Shown piece after piece: positions 31,791 to 44,046 of a DNA stretch of 64,000 nucleotides. A model generated the notes under the pieces. That model did not search any database and was not told the DNA's origin. It saw only the letters and a program-made list of their open reading frames with translations. The stretch's first letter is position 1; each line of letters starts with the position of its first letter. A program made the position numbers and the translations under genes. The stretch spans positions 23,421,784 through 23,485,783 of the forward strand of contig NW_023602073.1 of assembly GCF_014898055.3 (NCBI RefSeq). Reading direction: 5' to 3'. The DNA comes from Talpa occidentalis (taxonomy: Eukaryota > Chordata > Mammalia > Eulipotyphla > Talpidae).

Positions 31791-33297
31791 TGTTCTGCAT
31801 TTTTATTTCCCCCTGACATGAGTGTTTATGCTCTGGTGAGTTAGGAATCTGGGTCCGAGGCCATTCTACTTTGGGCGACAGCTTTGCTCATTTCAGTGTT
31901 GGTGACAGTGGACCCCGCTGCAGAGCTGGGAGGCACAGACGGCTCTCCTGCCCCTGGCTGAGCAGTGGGAGCTACTGGAAAGGCAGTGACCATTTTCTGT
32001 CCTGCCCCAGAAGCTGTTTGCGGCAATGCAAGCAGCAGTGGGTGGGGGCATTTCACTGCCCACCACTAGTGACCGCACAGGCGCTGAGGCTGCAGGCCGA
32101 GGCCAGCAGTGTGGCAGGCGGCCCTGGCTCAGGGCTGCAGGGAGGAGCATGGGGCCCCACGGGGCCAGCCCCAGCGCTGAGGCTCCTCCAGCTGCAGGCA
32201 GTAGAGAGGCCCATGGAGGGTGCTGGGTGCTGGGTCAGGGGCCGGCTGTGAGCTGATTGGCAAATGGTCCCATCAGCCAGTGGCCAATCAGCCTAGTAGG
32301 TGGGCGCCCTGACAGGAGATGAGTCGGGTCAGGCGCCAGCTTGGGACACACACTCTGGGCCTGATGCTCTTCCTGGCCTCCCAGGAAAGAACACTACTAT
32401 GTTCTCAACCTCCAAAGGGGAAGGAAAGACAGCAGCTGACTCTGAGGAAAGAAAAGCTAAAAAGGTTTGTAGAAACGCCTAAGAGCTTCTCAGAGGCTGG
32501 GGTGGGAGTCTGGAGGCCACTGCCCTCAGGCCTGCAGCCGGCCCGCGCCCAGTATCTCAGTGAGCTGCCTGGTGTTGGTGAGCCCACGACTCACAAACAG
32601 CTGTAACGCTGGTGACGGGTGGTGACCAACACTCTGTCCAGGCCACCTCTGAGAGCTGGTAACTCCTCCTGCCCGTCTGGGACCACCTCTGGGTGCAGCT
32701 GCTCCATTGCTGTCTGGTCCAGCGTGATGCATCCCAGGGGCCCGTCCTGGGCCAGGTCAGAGGACTCCTTACTCCACGAATCCCTTCGGTAAGGAGGACC
32801 CCTTCTGTGAGGGCTGCGTCTGGGGCCCTCGCGTGTCAAAAGGCCGCTGCTGCATGACCTTGACCTGGTTTCCACACCCTCCATGTTGATGGGGAGGCCA
32901 CACTGTCTGGCATGAAGGGAGGGCTGGGAGGGTGGTTCTGCCAGACCATGGCCTGGCTCCATGCTAGGCTGGTGGCTTCAGCAGACCCAGCGTGCAGCAG
33001 GAGGCGGGACCCCAGTGTGGCTTGAGTTGCATCAGTTGCACAGCGCTGAAGGAGAAATGGGCATTGTGCCACAGGCAGCACAATGCAGGTGATGCTGAAA
33101 AAGCAAGAACCTGGTCTTTTTAGCGACAGAATAATCATACAGCTTCAGTTAGGTGGTGTGGGAGGACAAGCAGGAAGGGTGGGTAAAAGTGGGAAACTTG
33201 CTTATGTCAACTAGGGCTTCAGGGGGAGGTGAGTCTGCTGACCAGGTATTTTTTTATCTGCTTGGTGATCGGGTGTTGTAATCAAAACCATCCCCCA
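31791..33297. other. Intergenic, no gene recognised
   Basis: GC-rich stretch upstream of serpin B with many short frames in all directions and no coherent domain. Confidence 0.35.
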
Positions 33298-33553
33298 GGG
33301 CCTCCCTGGTGGGGCAAGGGCTTAAGCGTCAGCACTATGAAGCAATACACAGCCACTGCAGCACAAGTTCGATCCCAAGGCAGGAAGCGACCCGCATGGC
33401 GCAGCAGACCTCTCCTGTCTCACCACTGTTCCCCTCAGCAGTGCATTTCAGTCAATCTGCCTGTTCTGCTCCCCACTCTGTCTCTGGTCTCTACCTGCAC
33501 CTCTGGCCTGTACCCAGTCTTGTATACGTAAATAAAATTAGTCGTAAAGAATA
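33298..33553 (+). mobile_element. tRNA-derived SINE at the edge of R unit B
   Basis: Flanked by AAAACCATCCCCCA and AAAACTATCCCCCA, one mismatch. It occupies the same position as the SINE at 12624 in R unit A. Confidence 0.9.
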
Positions 33554-35045
33554 GCAAAACTATCCCCCAGACTCTCACCCATGGTTCCAATCTTATCAAC
33601 ATGGTGTTGCACTCTAGAGTCTCTGGGATGCAAAGTCACACCTCAGTCAACAGCCCCTGGCATCCCTGTCATACCTCTGATGTCCCAGGCCATCAAGGGG
33701 GCTGCTCTTGTTTAATTTGAAAGGAGCCTTGTAGGGTCTGATATTTTACATTCTTCTCAGTCATACAACTGATGAACGGGGCTGTTCTGGCCTTGTATTG
33801 GAGGACAGACCACATGCAACCAGAATGGCAGCCAAGCATGTCATTCAATCTAGCAAATCCACAAATCTCCCCACCAAGGGGTGCCAAGCAACCACCCTAA
33901 GGGCCCTCATTGCCCACTGCACTGGATGACACCCCCACACCCTAGGTGTGATGTGCTTGCTGTTTTCAGCACATGCATTGAACCATGGAAGTCAGGGCAA
34001 TGGTTGTGTCCCCCAAATGCCATCCTTCCTAGCATTGGGTATCTCCATGAGTCCCCCCTCTGGAAGGGGGGCCAGTGTAATCAACTTTGAATGCTCCTCA
34101 TTCCCGGGGTGATTATCCCGGCTACTGGTTGCTCAGGACACCCAGGACATACTGATACCACATTACCCAAGTCAGTGTGTCTCAAGGGAGACCTGGCACT
34201 GTGGGGACCCGCCATCCCACCAGGGGGCGGCAGAGGGCGCTCTTCTGTGCACCGACCTGCTGTGGCTCCTGGGGGCTCACAGCCAGGGCTCCACGCTGAC
34301 TAGGACACCAGCTTCCCGATACCAGGAGAGGACAGAAACCAAGGACAGCAAGGACCAGCTCAGACTCTTGCAGGTGAAGCCCTTTTCCCCACCAGGGCTG
34401 ATCCATGACCGTCCACCCCTCTGTGTCCACACCCAAGACTAAAGAGCCAAGTCCCGCTGCAAAAGGCTGACCAGCCAGGCCTCCATGGGCCGCGTCCACT
34501 GGGGAGGGCTCCTTCCTGTTCCAGCCACATGGTGGCGCTGGCAGACCTTCCCCCTCCCAGTCTAGAAGGGCCACCCCAGGAATAGGTGGGAGTGTTAGGA
34601 AGATGTCCACTCTGGCAGGGCTCCTTAGTGCCTGATTTCTAGAAGCTGGGGGGCAGGGTGCTCATCTGTGGGAACAGGCCTGATTCTCAGTGTCACAGTC
34701 GACCCAGCAGAGACTGTCCATGAATCATTACTTCTGTTGAGAGCACCAAGCCCACATTCCTGGGGGCACAGGGAGGGCATCATCTCCCGGTGTTTGTTCA
34801 CCCCTTGCCCCCTGGGAAGTTCTCCCTACACAGAGGCTCCACCTGGGGGCTCTCTACTAGGGCAAAGGCTTTTCTCTAGGGGTTATCTTGGGTCTCTGTC
34901 CCAAGGGGCGTCTCTGTCTGACCCATAGCCTCCACAGGCACAGGAACCCCCAACTCAAAAGTTGGCCCAGCTGGGAGGTGCCCAGCTAGGAGGTGCCATC
35001 ACTTCACTCCTAGATTTGCCTACTCACAGGAGGCTGGTCCTGATC

Positions 35046-35869
35046 TGCTGCACCTCCCCCTGCAGTGATCTTCAGGGCTAATGGCTGTTGCCATGGTCCC
35101 TGAGGTCCGGCGTGGGCAAGGAACCATGCGCGCAGGGGGAGAACAGCAAACTCCCTAAAGCTTAGATAGGCCGGATGCCTGTTAAGAGATAACGACCACC
35201 AGAAGCCGCCACGTAGATTGTTTAAAGGAAAGCTGAACACACGAAACCTTATCTCGCTTTCTCAAGGCCCACAAACTTTATTCTGCTACAACTGTCTTTC
35301 TAAAATCTCTCCTTTTTCTGGTCATTGATTGCTGATTAAAAAACATATGTAATTTAATAACTAGGCTAATTCAAATGAAACATGACTAAACTCTGTGTAA
35401 TAATAGAATTGTTAGTTTTATGATTTCTCTGCTGTGTCCTTGGCTTTGTTAGCTTTGATCTTAATGAAAAAATATTACTTTGTGAAAAGTATATTCACCC
35501 ATGCTAATTAATAAATAAGTTAGTGGTAGTGAGTAGTTATTAAAACAAAAAAGTAATTACATAGAACAAAAGAAAAATGATTAGCCTGACTACTTAAGAA
35601 AATGACTAGGTCCAGATGTAGCTGCGGACATAGATCACTGCCCTGTCGATGATAAGCTAAACCTATGAGCCAGCTGGTTTAGTTCACTGATAACCGATCC
35701 TATGCCTTTAGAAAAACATATATATACTGACCACTGACTCAAAATCAAGAGATTTTCACTCTCTTGAAGGGTGTCTGTGTGTCATTTATTCGCCGTCTCC
35801 CTGACCACCCCGCGCAGTCTCTCAACCCTGAGACGGCCTCATCGTCCACTGCTGTGCTGGTCCGCGGCA
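35046..35869 (+). mobile_element. Class II solo LTR in R unit B
   Basis: 824 bp, TGCTGCACC...TCCGCGGCA, flanked by exact 6-bp duplication CTGATC at 35040-35045 and 35870-35875. The uninterrupted target (TCCTGAC...CCACGGGAGG) is seen in R units A and C. TATA-like ATATATATAC at about 35719 and a U5 reading MKGVCVS are present. Confidence 0.92.
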
Positions 35870-36112
35870 CTGATCCCCAGGCCCACGGGAGGCCCTTCCT
35901 CAGGGCAGTTTGTACAGGGAGATGCTGTACTAGGTGGACAATGAGTGCCCAACGCCCAAATCCCTACAAAAGCTCTCACCCCTTTCAGGTTCTTAGGTCT
36001 CTCCTCACCACTGCCATCTCCTGTACCCCTGTTCTCCCTGACCCGCTCCCTCACGCCCCTACTCCGTGAACTCCCAGTTCTGTCCTGACCTGGAGATAGT
36101 GGCTTCTTTTTT

Positions 36113-36380
36113 TTTTTTTTAAGATTTATTTATTTATTCATGCAAGAACGGGGTGTAGTTCAGAGGTGTGGGGAGTGAGAGGCTTCACCAGAGACAGAGT
36201 GGGGAGCAGAACAGGCAGATCAACTGAAATGCACGGCTGGGGGAGCAGCAGGTGAGACAGGAGAGGTCTGCTGTGGTCATATATGTGTCAGCTCCCTGCA
36301 GGGACCCCTCTTGTCCTGCAGAGGCTGCCTATAGCTTCATAGAGCTGTGACTTCACCCCTTGTGCCACCTGGGAGGCCCC
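36113..36380 (-). mobile_element. tRNA-derived SINE in R unit B
   Basis: Minus-oriented, flanked by GAGATAGTGGCTTCTTT and GAGTGGCTTCTTTG-like words. The same insertion is present in R unit D at 62640-62912. Confidence 0.9.
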
Positions 36381-36639
36381 GAGTGGCTTCTTTGAAAGGA
36401 AAGGCTGGAGCCAAGTCTGCATCTCGTGTGTTACAGGGATAGGCCCGGGGTTCCTGTGGACCCAGGAACAGGGATTGGGGCTTCTGGTAATTATATTCTT
36501 GAGCTTACCAGAATTAGGTGTAAAATAAGTTCTAAGTGGGACTCTTATTGGCAAAATATACCGTGAGAGTTATCATGTGGGATGTTATCAGCACTGCAGT
36601 GACTCAGGAAACATTCTTCTCAGTGCTTCTAGTGCTGAC

Positions 36640-36860
36640 AGAGCAAACTGATTAACATCAGACTGATCAGTGGTTTGCAATGTAAATGTATCTGTTTTTT
36701 CCCCTTTTTGGTGTGTGCTTTTGGGATCAGATCTAAGAACTCGTATCTGGTCCTAGGTGTTCATAATTCTTTTGCTTTTTTCTAAGTTTCATGGTTCTAC
36801 ATTTTACATTAGATCCATGATCATTCGCAGTTAGTACTTTCTGTTGTTTGTTGTTGTTGT
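36640..36860 (-). repeat. Old L1 fragment (antisense)
   Basis: Plus strand reads GTGTGCTTTTGGGATCAGATC...GATCATTCGCAGTTAGTA, antisense L1 ORF2 5' half. It continues beyond the SINE at 37128. Confidence 0.65.
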
Positions 36861-37127
36861 TTTCAAGATTTATTTATTTACGCATACAAAAGCTGGGGTG
36901 CAGGCCAGAGGTGCAAGGGAGATGAGAAGATTCACCAGAGACAGAGCGGGGAACAGAACAGGTGGATCCACTGAAATACACTGCTGAGGGGACCAGCGGG
37001 CGAGACAGGAGAGGTCTGCCACACCAAGTGGGTCACCTCCCTGGTCAGGGATCCAGCTCCTGCTGTGGTGATTGGCAATAGCTTGACAGCACTGTCTTTA
37101 ACCCCTGCGCCACCAGGGAGACTCCCA
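36861..37127 (-). mobile_element. tRNA-derived SINE inside an antisense L1
   Basis: Minus-oriented full copy with tail at 36861. The same insertion is in R unit D at 63392-63657. Confidence 0.9.
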
Positions 37128-37649
37128 CAATTACTTTTTATATAAGATGTTGACTGTTTGTCCAAGTTCTTTTTTTAATAGTGGATGTCAATGGATCTAA
37201 TGCCATTTGTTGAAAAGACCATTCTTCCCTGAGATGGCTTTTGCACATTGGTCAAAAATCTGCTGGGCCCATTGAGTCTATTCAGAGTTCAGTTCTGATC
37301 CCTTGAGCCTGTGTCTATCCCTCCACTGACACCACGCTGGCCTGCTGGGCGCCAGGGAGACCAGCTCTATGCTTCTTTTTCAAACATGTTTTTGCTTTGC
37401 TGTGTGCTTTGCTTTTCCATATAATTAAAAAAAAAAAAAACTTGTCTGTGTCTATGACACAAAAACCTTAACCTTGCTGGCATCTTAATAGGAATTGTGC
37501 TAAATCTATAAATAATTGGGGGAAAATGGGCTCTTGTCTATGTCAAGTTTTCCAATTATAAATGTACTATATATCAATATATCTCCGTTTATTTAGATTT
37601 TCTTCACTGTCTTTCATCAGCATTTGGCAATTTTCTTTTTTTCTCTTTT
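37128..37649 (-). repeat. Old L1 fragment (antisense)
   Basis: Contains classic antisense L1 words: CATTTGTTGAAAAGACCATTCTTC, then GGTCAAAAATCTGCTGGGCCC, and AATAGGAATTGTGCTAAATC. An A-run occurs at 37427-37440. Confidence 0.8.
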
Positions 37650-37918
37650 TTAAAGATTTATTTTTATTTCTTTATGCATATAGGAACTGGGGTACAGGCC
37701 AGAGGTGTGGGGGGGTGAGAGGATTCACCAGAGACAGAGTAGGGAGCAAAAGAGGCAGATTGACAGAAATACACTGCTGAGGGGAGCAGCAGGTGAGACA
37801 GGAGAGGTCTGCTGCGTCAGGAGGGTAACTCCCTGGCTGGGAATTGAACTCATGCTGTGGGGCTGCTGATAGCTTTATAGTGCTGAGACTGAACCCTTTG
37901 AGCCACCAGGGTGAGCCC
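37650..37918 (-). mobile_element. tRNA-derived SINE
   Basis: Minus-oriented full copy, tail at 37650 and head at 37918. Confidence 0.9.
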
Positions 37919-38089
37919 TCTTTATCTTCTTCTCCAGCCTGACATCTTACATAACCTGCTACACTGGCCACAACTGTCGATGCACACTGATATATCCTCA
38001 TACACTAGGGCATCCTGCGGGCAGGAGTTTAAATGAACATGTGGCTAGAACACAGGAGAATGAATTTGTTACAAATGGGGGAGGGGAGA

Positions 38090-38440
38090 ATCCCCTAATG
38101 AAATCCCTCACACCAGCCCCCACCCAGACTTAATAATTCCTAGAGCAGATTCAGCCTCTTCCAAAAGTGGGGTCTCAGGCATCTAGAGTTTCCTGATCAG
38201 CACCTCTGAGGTCACCTGCATGGGACAATCCCCCTGCCTTCCCCTGCCCCCCAGGGCAGGAGGTAACTTTACCTGAAATCATCTTTCCTTTTTGCTAATG
38301 ACCTTGTCCCACTCTCCTTTTGCCTATAAATACCCTCCATTTTGTGTCAGCTCTTACAGTATCTGCACAGGATGCTGCCTGCTTCATGAATCATTGAGTT
38401 AAAACAATTAGATCTCTGGAATTGTGTTTTGTTCCTTAGC
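38090..38440 (+). repeat. Probable solo LTR fragment
   Basis: TATAAATA at about 38325 followed by CTGCCTGCTTCATGAATCATTGAG, a combination typical of retroviral LTR R/U5 regions. Ends are not resolved. Confidence 0.4.
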
Positions 38441-38749
38441 AAGTGGAAGGGCTGGGAGTTACAGGAAAACAAAACCAGAGATCCAGTTTACGCAGGATCC
38501 TGCTGAGACTGCCTGCAGGACAGGTATTTGAGTTGAGACAGGGAACTACAGATGTAAATAAGTGGTTATGAACTATAAACTCTTTTCTGTTTTCATGAGA
38601 GGTGGAGTAAAAACAGTCTGAAATCAAATTCCTCATGTGGGTGGAAGAGGGAGAAAGGAATATGAAAAATTCCTCTCTAGTTAGGGATCAGCTGTGTTCT
38701 GGTGAATACACAAGAAAGATGGGTGATGGTCCTTAAGAATTCCTACTTA

Positions 38750-38994
38750 GGGGAGCCTCCTGGGGGCCTAGGGGTTGGGTCTCAGCACTGTCACCACAGT
38801 AGCCTGAGTTCAGTCCAGGCCAGGCAGCTGGCCCACATGCATATGGCCCAGCAGACCTCTCCTGTGTCCCCACTGCTCCCCACTGATTGATTTTAATCAA
38901 TCTGCCTGTTCTGCTCCCCACTCTCTCTCTGGTGAATCCTCTTACCCCCCATACTTCTGGCCTATACCCCAATTCTTCTACAAAAAATAAAAAG
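38750..38994 (+). mobile_element. tRNA-derived SINE
   Basis: Diverged full-length copy ending CTACAAAAAATAAAAAGA. Confidence 0.8.
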
Positions 38995-39607
38995 ACTGGG
39001 TGAGGACCCAAAATGAGAGAATCCATTTTGGTCCTCTTTTTCCAATTTTTTCCTTTTATTTATTTAGTATTATTATTTTATTACATCTTTGTTAATTTTT
39101 GTACAGTCATTGGTTTCTCCCAAAGGACACATGGACACCAGGGTTAAGAAGAAGCAGGTTTAATGCACCAGTGCGGAGTCAGAGTATTCATATCCCAAGG
39201 CGGAGCCCCATCTGTAGAAGTCAGGGGCTTATAGACGCTGTCAGTTTCTAGAAGGTTGTGGGTGGGTTTGCATGGGCAGCTGTACATGGTCAGATAGGTC
39301 GTGGTTACATCCTGAGAGGTGAGTCATATAGTTTCATACCAAGGATGAGTAAAGGGTCAGCAGTCATGGGGCCCCTCTCACAAGTCCATCCTGCCTCATG
39401 GCGGTCTATGCTCTGAGAATCCTATCAGGGACTGAGTTGCATACCAAGAACTGAGCAAAAGGTTGTTACGAAGGTCCTCAGGCTGCTTATCCCCGCTCAC
39501 CATGCTTCACCACCTTATGACCCGTGATCCCGCACCACAGTCACACACCCCCTCCCCAGCTGGATGCCACAGTCTGTGGTCAGCTTGCTGGTTTTGTCTT
39601 TCTCTTT
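38995..39607. other. Intergenic, LTR-like composition
   Basis: AT-rich start then sequence such as AAGAAGCAGGTTTAATGCACC, resembling an antisense LTR. I could not fix boundaries or a family. Confidence 0.3.
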
Positions 39608-39876
39608 ATTTTTTTGAAGGATGTATTTATTTATGCACAGAAGAGCTGGGGTGCAGGCCAGAGGTACAGGGGATGAGAGTATTCATCAGAGACAAAGTGG
39701 GGAGCAAAACAGGTGGATTGACTGAAACACACTGCTTTAGGGAGCAGTAGGTGAGACAGGAGAGGTCTCCTGCACCATGTGGGTAGCTCCCTGGCCGGGG
39801 ATGGAACTCGTGCTGCAGTGGCTGTGGATAGCTTCATAGCGCTGACACTTAACCCCTTGCATCATCATGGAGGCCC
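39608..39876 (-). mobile_element. tRNA-derived SINE
   Basis: Minus-oriented diverged full copy. Confidence 0.85.
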
Positions 39877-40488
39877 TCTTTTCTCTAACAACTGTACAGC
39901 CCTTGAGAACTGGTCACATTTAACTGTCTTCATGGGTCTTGCAGTCAGCAAAGCTTCATGACCCGCTGGAGGAGGAGCATGGCCTGGGGGTGTCCACATC
40001 CACCAAAGCACACTCAGTATAAAACATGCGCCCTGGGGCTCTGCAGACAGAGGAGACCCTCCTGCCCCCAACTCCCAGGAAAGGGTCCTGACGTCTCAGA
40101 CAGAAGTCAAACTTGCTCTGCCACAGCTCAGATGGCTTTTTTATTTTAAAACTCTCTCTAGCCCCCAAGAACAGGTGGTCAGGAAGCGGTGCTTTAGATT
40201 TGGTTGCACAAAGCATCACGCCAAGCAGTAACCTGTGACATTAGACCACATGATGTACAGGCAGCTTGGAGAGCTTGCTTAGCACCCCAGCCAGGTGAGG
40301 AAGTTCAGGACAGGGCCTCACCTCCCCTGCATAGGAGGCAGAACTGAGCTGAGGAGCATTCCCACCCCACCCCCACCCCCGTAACTATGCAGGGGTTACT
40401 TTGCACAAAACTTTTCCCTTTGCACACCCACCTGTGTCTTTACTCCTTTCTCCTTTTCCTAAGAAACCTGTCCTTTTAAAACGTTAAA
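39877..40488. other. Intergenic, no gene recognised
   Basis: No repeat or gene identified apart from a C-rich tract (CACCCCACCCCCACCCCC) near 40363-40381. Confidence 0.35.
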
Positions 40489-40752
40489 TGACCTCCCTGG
40501 TGGCCTAGGAGTCAAGTCTCAGCACTATCACCTCTATGCCCTAAGTTCAATTCCAGGGCAGGGAGCTACCCACATGGCACAACAGAACTTTCCTGTCTCC
40601 CCGCTGCTCCCCTCAGCAGTGTATTTCAGTCAGTCTGCCTGTTCTGCTCCCCACTCTGTCTCTGGTGACTCCTCTCACCCCCACACACACACCTCTGGCC
40701 TGTACCCTAGTTCTTGTATGCATAAATAAATGAATCTTTAAAAAAAAAAAAG
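40489..40752 (+). mobile_element. tRNA-derived SINE
   Basis: Full-length copy with AATAAATGAATC tail and A-run. Confidence 0.9.
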
Positions 40753-41384
40753 GAAATATGACTAAAGAACTAAGGACACTGGAGGGGGCACTGGGGGTGA
40801 GAACAAGCCAGATTGGGCACCGGTGGTCTAGGGTGAAGGACTGGGGGTGGTCAGGGGTGGGTGGGGTGTCATCACATACATCTAAGTATGTGTGAACCTG
40901 TTTCCCTTAAACAGGTTATCGTGAACCTAATGCACCATATGAATCATACAGTGTTATAAACCATTGTCACCTCAAAAAAAAAAGTTACAGAAAGAAAAAA
41001 AATAGATCTTAAATGTCCTTACCAGGACAAAAATTGTGGGTATGTATGGTGATGAATTAATAAAAAAGATTAAAAAATATTAAAAAACTAAACTGCCATT
41101 TACAAATATATCCTGATGTAAGGCTTAACTTCTCAACCCTGTTGTGTTCATATCTACAAGTCAAATTAGTCAAATTTGCTCTTGGCATCTAACAGTAATT
41201 CCTGAGTGTTACCAGGGCCTTTGAAATGATTCTCAACCATAAGGAGCTTGGAGAGTTTGAGCTGATTGTTCCCTCTGCAAAAGGCAACTCACAATTCTTT
41301 AAAAAATAAGCTGGGAAGAAACAGAAGAACCATATTCCTTCACAAAATTGATACATGTTTGTCAAATAAGAACAGGTTAAATAT
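40753..41384. other. Intergenic, no gene recognised
   Basis: A-rich stretches around 40975 and 41060. No coding or structural feature identified. Confidence 0.35.
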
Positions 41385-41672
41385 GGGCCTCCCTGGTGGC
41401 GCAGGGAAGGGTAAACACAACACCATGAAGCTGTGTGCTGTCCGCAGCCTCTGCAGCACGAGTTTCATCCTTGGCTGACCAGGAAGCTACCCACATGGTA
41501 CAGCAGACCTCGCCTTACTCGCCCGCTGCTCCCCTCAGCAGTGTATTTCAGTCAGTCTGTCTGTTCTGTTCCCCACTCTGTCTCTGCTGGGTCCTCTCAC
41601 CCCCCACACCTCTGGCCTGTACCCCAGCTCTTGTATGCATAAATAAATAAATCTTTAAAAAAAAAAAAAAAA
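41385..41672 (+). mobile_element. tRNA-derived SINE
   Basis: Full-length copy. The left flank AAGAACAGGTTAAATAT is repeated on the right but split by the next SINE. Confidence 0.9.
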
Positions 41673-41678
41673 GAACAG

Positions 41679-41948
41679 GGACTCCCCAGTGGCACAGCGG
41701 GTTGATCTCAGCGCTGTGAGGCTGTCCACAGCCTCTGCATCGCCAGTTCGATTCCCGGCCAGCCAGGAAGATTCCCACAAATGGTGTAGCAGACCTCTCC
41801 TGTCTCACCCACTGCTCCCCTCAGCAGTGCATTTCGATCTTTCTGCCTGTTCTGCTCCCTGCTCTGTCTCTGGTGGATTCTCTCACCCTCCCACACCTCT
41901 TACCTGTACCCCAGTGCTTGTATAAATAAATAAATCTTTTTTTAAAAA

Positions 41949-41979
<31 letters not shown>
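41679..41979 (+). mobile_element. tRNA-derived SINE inserted in the flank of another SINE
   Basis: Starts within the right-hand target repeat of the preceding SINE. It has an expanded (AAAT)n tail at 41948-41979, then ATAGAACATGTTATATGG resumes the old flank. Confidence 0.88.
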
Positions 41980-42059
41980 GAACATGTTATATGGTGAAAT
42001 TATAGCCACTCTGGCTTTGTAAAGAAGGCTTTTCAGGATGAATCATTGATCACACCTAT

Positions 42060-43405
42060 GTCAAAAACCCTCAGTGGTGGGGTTCCCACAGCTTTCAGGG
42101 TGGTGAGTGTATGGGGGTGCTAGGGGTGGCCAGATGATTTCCAGATGCTGGGGGACAGGGTGCTCATCTGAGGGAACAGGCCTGATTCTTAGTTGTACCA
42201 TCGACCCAGCAGAGACTGGGTCTGAGAGCACCAAGCCTATATTTGTGGGGATGTGGGAGGGCATCACCCTCCGGCATGGATTCACCTCTTATCCCCCAGG
42301 GATTTTTCCCCACACAGAGGCTCCACCTGGGAGCCCTGAACTGGGCCAGCAGCTACTGCTCTAGGGGTCATCTCGGGTCTCTGCCCTCTGAGAATCTGGA
42401 ATAAAATCCCTGGGGAGAGGTGGTCTCCCCAAGGGGCATCTCTGCCTGACCCATAGCCTCCACAGTCACATACACCCCCAACTCAGAGGCTGGCCCAGCT
42501 GGGAGTGCCCAGAGCTGCCATCGCTTCACTCCTAGATTTGCCTTCTCACAGGAGGCTGGTCCTGACTCCCGACCCATGGGAGGCCCTTCCTCAGGGTGGT
42601 TTGTGCAGGGAGATGCTGTACTAGGTGGACAATGAGTGCCCAAGTCCCAAATCCCTACAAAAGCTCTCACTCTTTCAGGTTCTTAGGTCGCTCCTGACCC
42701 CTGCCATCTCCTGCACCCCTGTTCTCCCTGACCCTCTCCCGCCCCCTTCACAGTGAAGCTGGGGCTGCCCTGGCCTAGAGTGAGGGGCTTCTTCAAAAGG
42801 AAAGGCTGGAGCCAAGTCTGTGTCTCGTATGTTACAGGGATAGGCCCGGGGTCCCTGTGGATGCAGGAACAGGGATTAGGGGTTCCAGGAATTGTGTTCT
42901 TGATCTTATTGGAATTGGGTCTAAAATAGGTTCTGAGCGGGGCTTTTATTGGCACAATACACCGTGACAGTTAGAATGTGGGCGTTTCAGTGCCTTAGGG
43001 GCCTGGAGATCTTCCTCTGTGGTACCCCTGCTGGGGGGGCAGACAGATCAGTCCTTTGCATGTGAATTCATCCAATTTACTTCCTATGGAATGTGCTTTT
43101 TGGGTCAGACCTGAGAACTCTTCACCCAGTGCTGGGTCCTGACTTTTCCCTTTGGGTTACTCTAAGAGTTTAGGGTTCTACATCTCCCATGTAAACCCGT
43201 GATCCATTTGCAGTTTCCCTTTGTTTAAGAGACGAGGGGGTCAGTCCCAGTCCCCAGGGTGGGGCTGGGGTGGAGCTGCAGGAGCTGGCAGGGCCCTCAC
43301 TGGGGAGATGCAGCTGTACCCCAAATAACAGAATGAAGTGAGGACAGCTGGAATATACATGGGGTCATGGGGGACTCTCTCACTGGTGTGGACTGCAGAC
43401 ATGAA
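42060..43405. repeat. R spacer unit C
   Basis: Aligns with the right half of R unit A (13930-15230) and joins directly to the 3' flank of serpin C. It includes an antisense L1 piece (43040-43235). No gene recognised. Confidence 0.75.
43040..43235 (-). repeat. Old L1 fragment (antisense)
   Basis: Same L1 piece as 14815-15010 in R unit A (GAATTCATCCAATTTACTTC, GTGATCCATTTGCAGTTTCC). Confidence 0.6.
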
Positions 43406-43624
43406 GTTCTTTCTATTAACTAATCACAGTATCTTCATGTTTCCCTGCACAGATGACTGTTCGTCAAGAATCTACTCATCTAGGGTATTTGTTAGAACTT
43501 GATGATTTCAGAAACAACCACTGGAGTTTTTCAATAGAAAAGGAGTAAAATCAATACCCCGCCAAGGTAAATGGATGTGAAGACCCAACAGGGTTGCACT
43601 TACAAGGGAAATTAAACATTTGGT

Positions 43625-43629
43625 TTTTT

Positions 43630-43684
<55 letters not shown>

Positions 43685-43943
43685 TTTGTTGGTTTATACA
43701 TGCACTGGGTATAGTCAGAAGCGCGGGAGGGTGAGAGAATTCACCAGAGCCAGAGCGGGGAGCAGAGCAGGCAGAAGGACCGAAGTACACTGCTGAGGGG
43801 AGCAGCGGGCGGCAGGAGAGGTCTGCGTGCCATGTAGGACCTCCTCCAGTGGCCGGGGAGCAGCCGGGGATCGAACCAGCGCTACAGAGGCCGCAGGGAG
43901 CTTCGCAACCCAGCGCTCAACCACTGCGCCACCAGGGAGGCCC
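43625..43943 (-). mobile_element. Young SINE downstream of serpin C with (TTTA)n tail
   Basis: Minus-oriented, near-consensus copy. It is flanked by exact duplications GAAATTAAACATTTGGTTTT at 43608-43627 and 43944-43963. The tail is a (TTTA)n tract of about 60 bp. It lies 30 bp beyond the serpin C poly(A) signal and is absent from the same site in copies A and B. Confidence 0.95.
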
Positions 43944-43973
43944 GAAATTAAACATTTGGTTTTAGAGAGTAGT

Positions 43974-43979
43974 TTTATT
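43974..43979 (-). terminator. Poly(A) signal of serpin C
   Basis: AATAAA on the minus strand, 67 nt after the stop codon, at the position homologous to that of copy B. Confidence 0.75.
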
Positions 43980-44046
43980 AGTGAAGTTATATCTGCGCTA
44001 TCAATCAGAAATAAACTCTAAGAATGACCTCGTATTTCTACAGCCT

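Larger units (their letters stand above)
33554..37649. repeat. R spacer unit B
   Basis: Homologous to R unit A (12894 on) and to R units C and D. It is interrupted by a class II solo LTR (35046-35869) and two SINEs. From 35902 to its right part it is nearly identical to 62431-64000. No intact gene seen. Confidence 0.75.
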
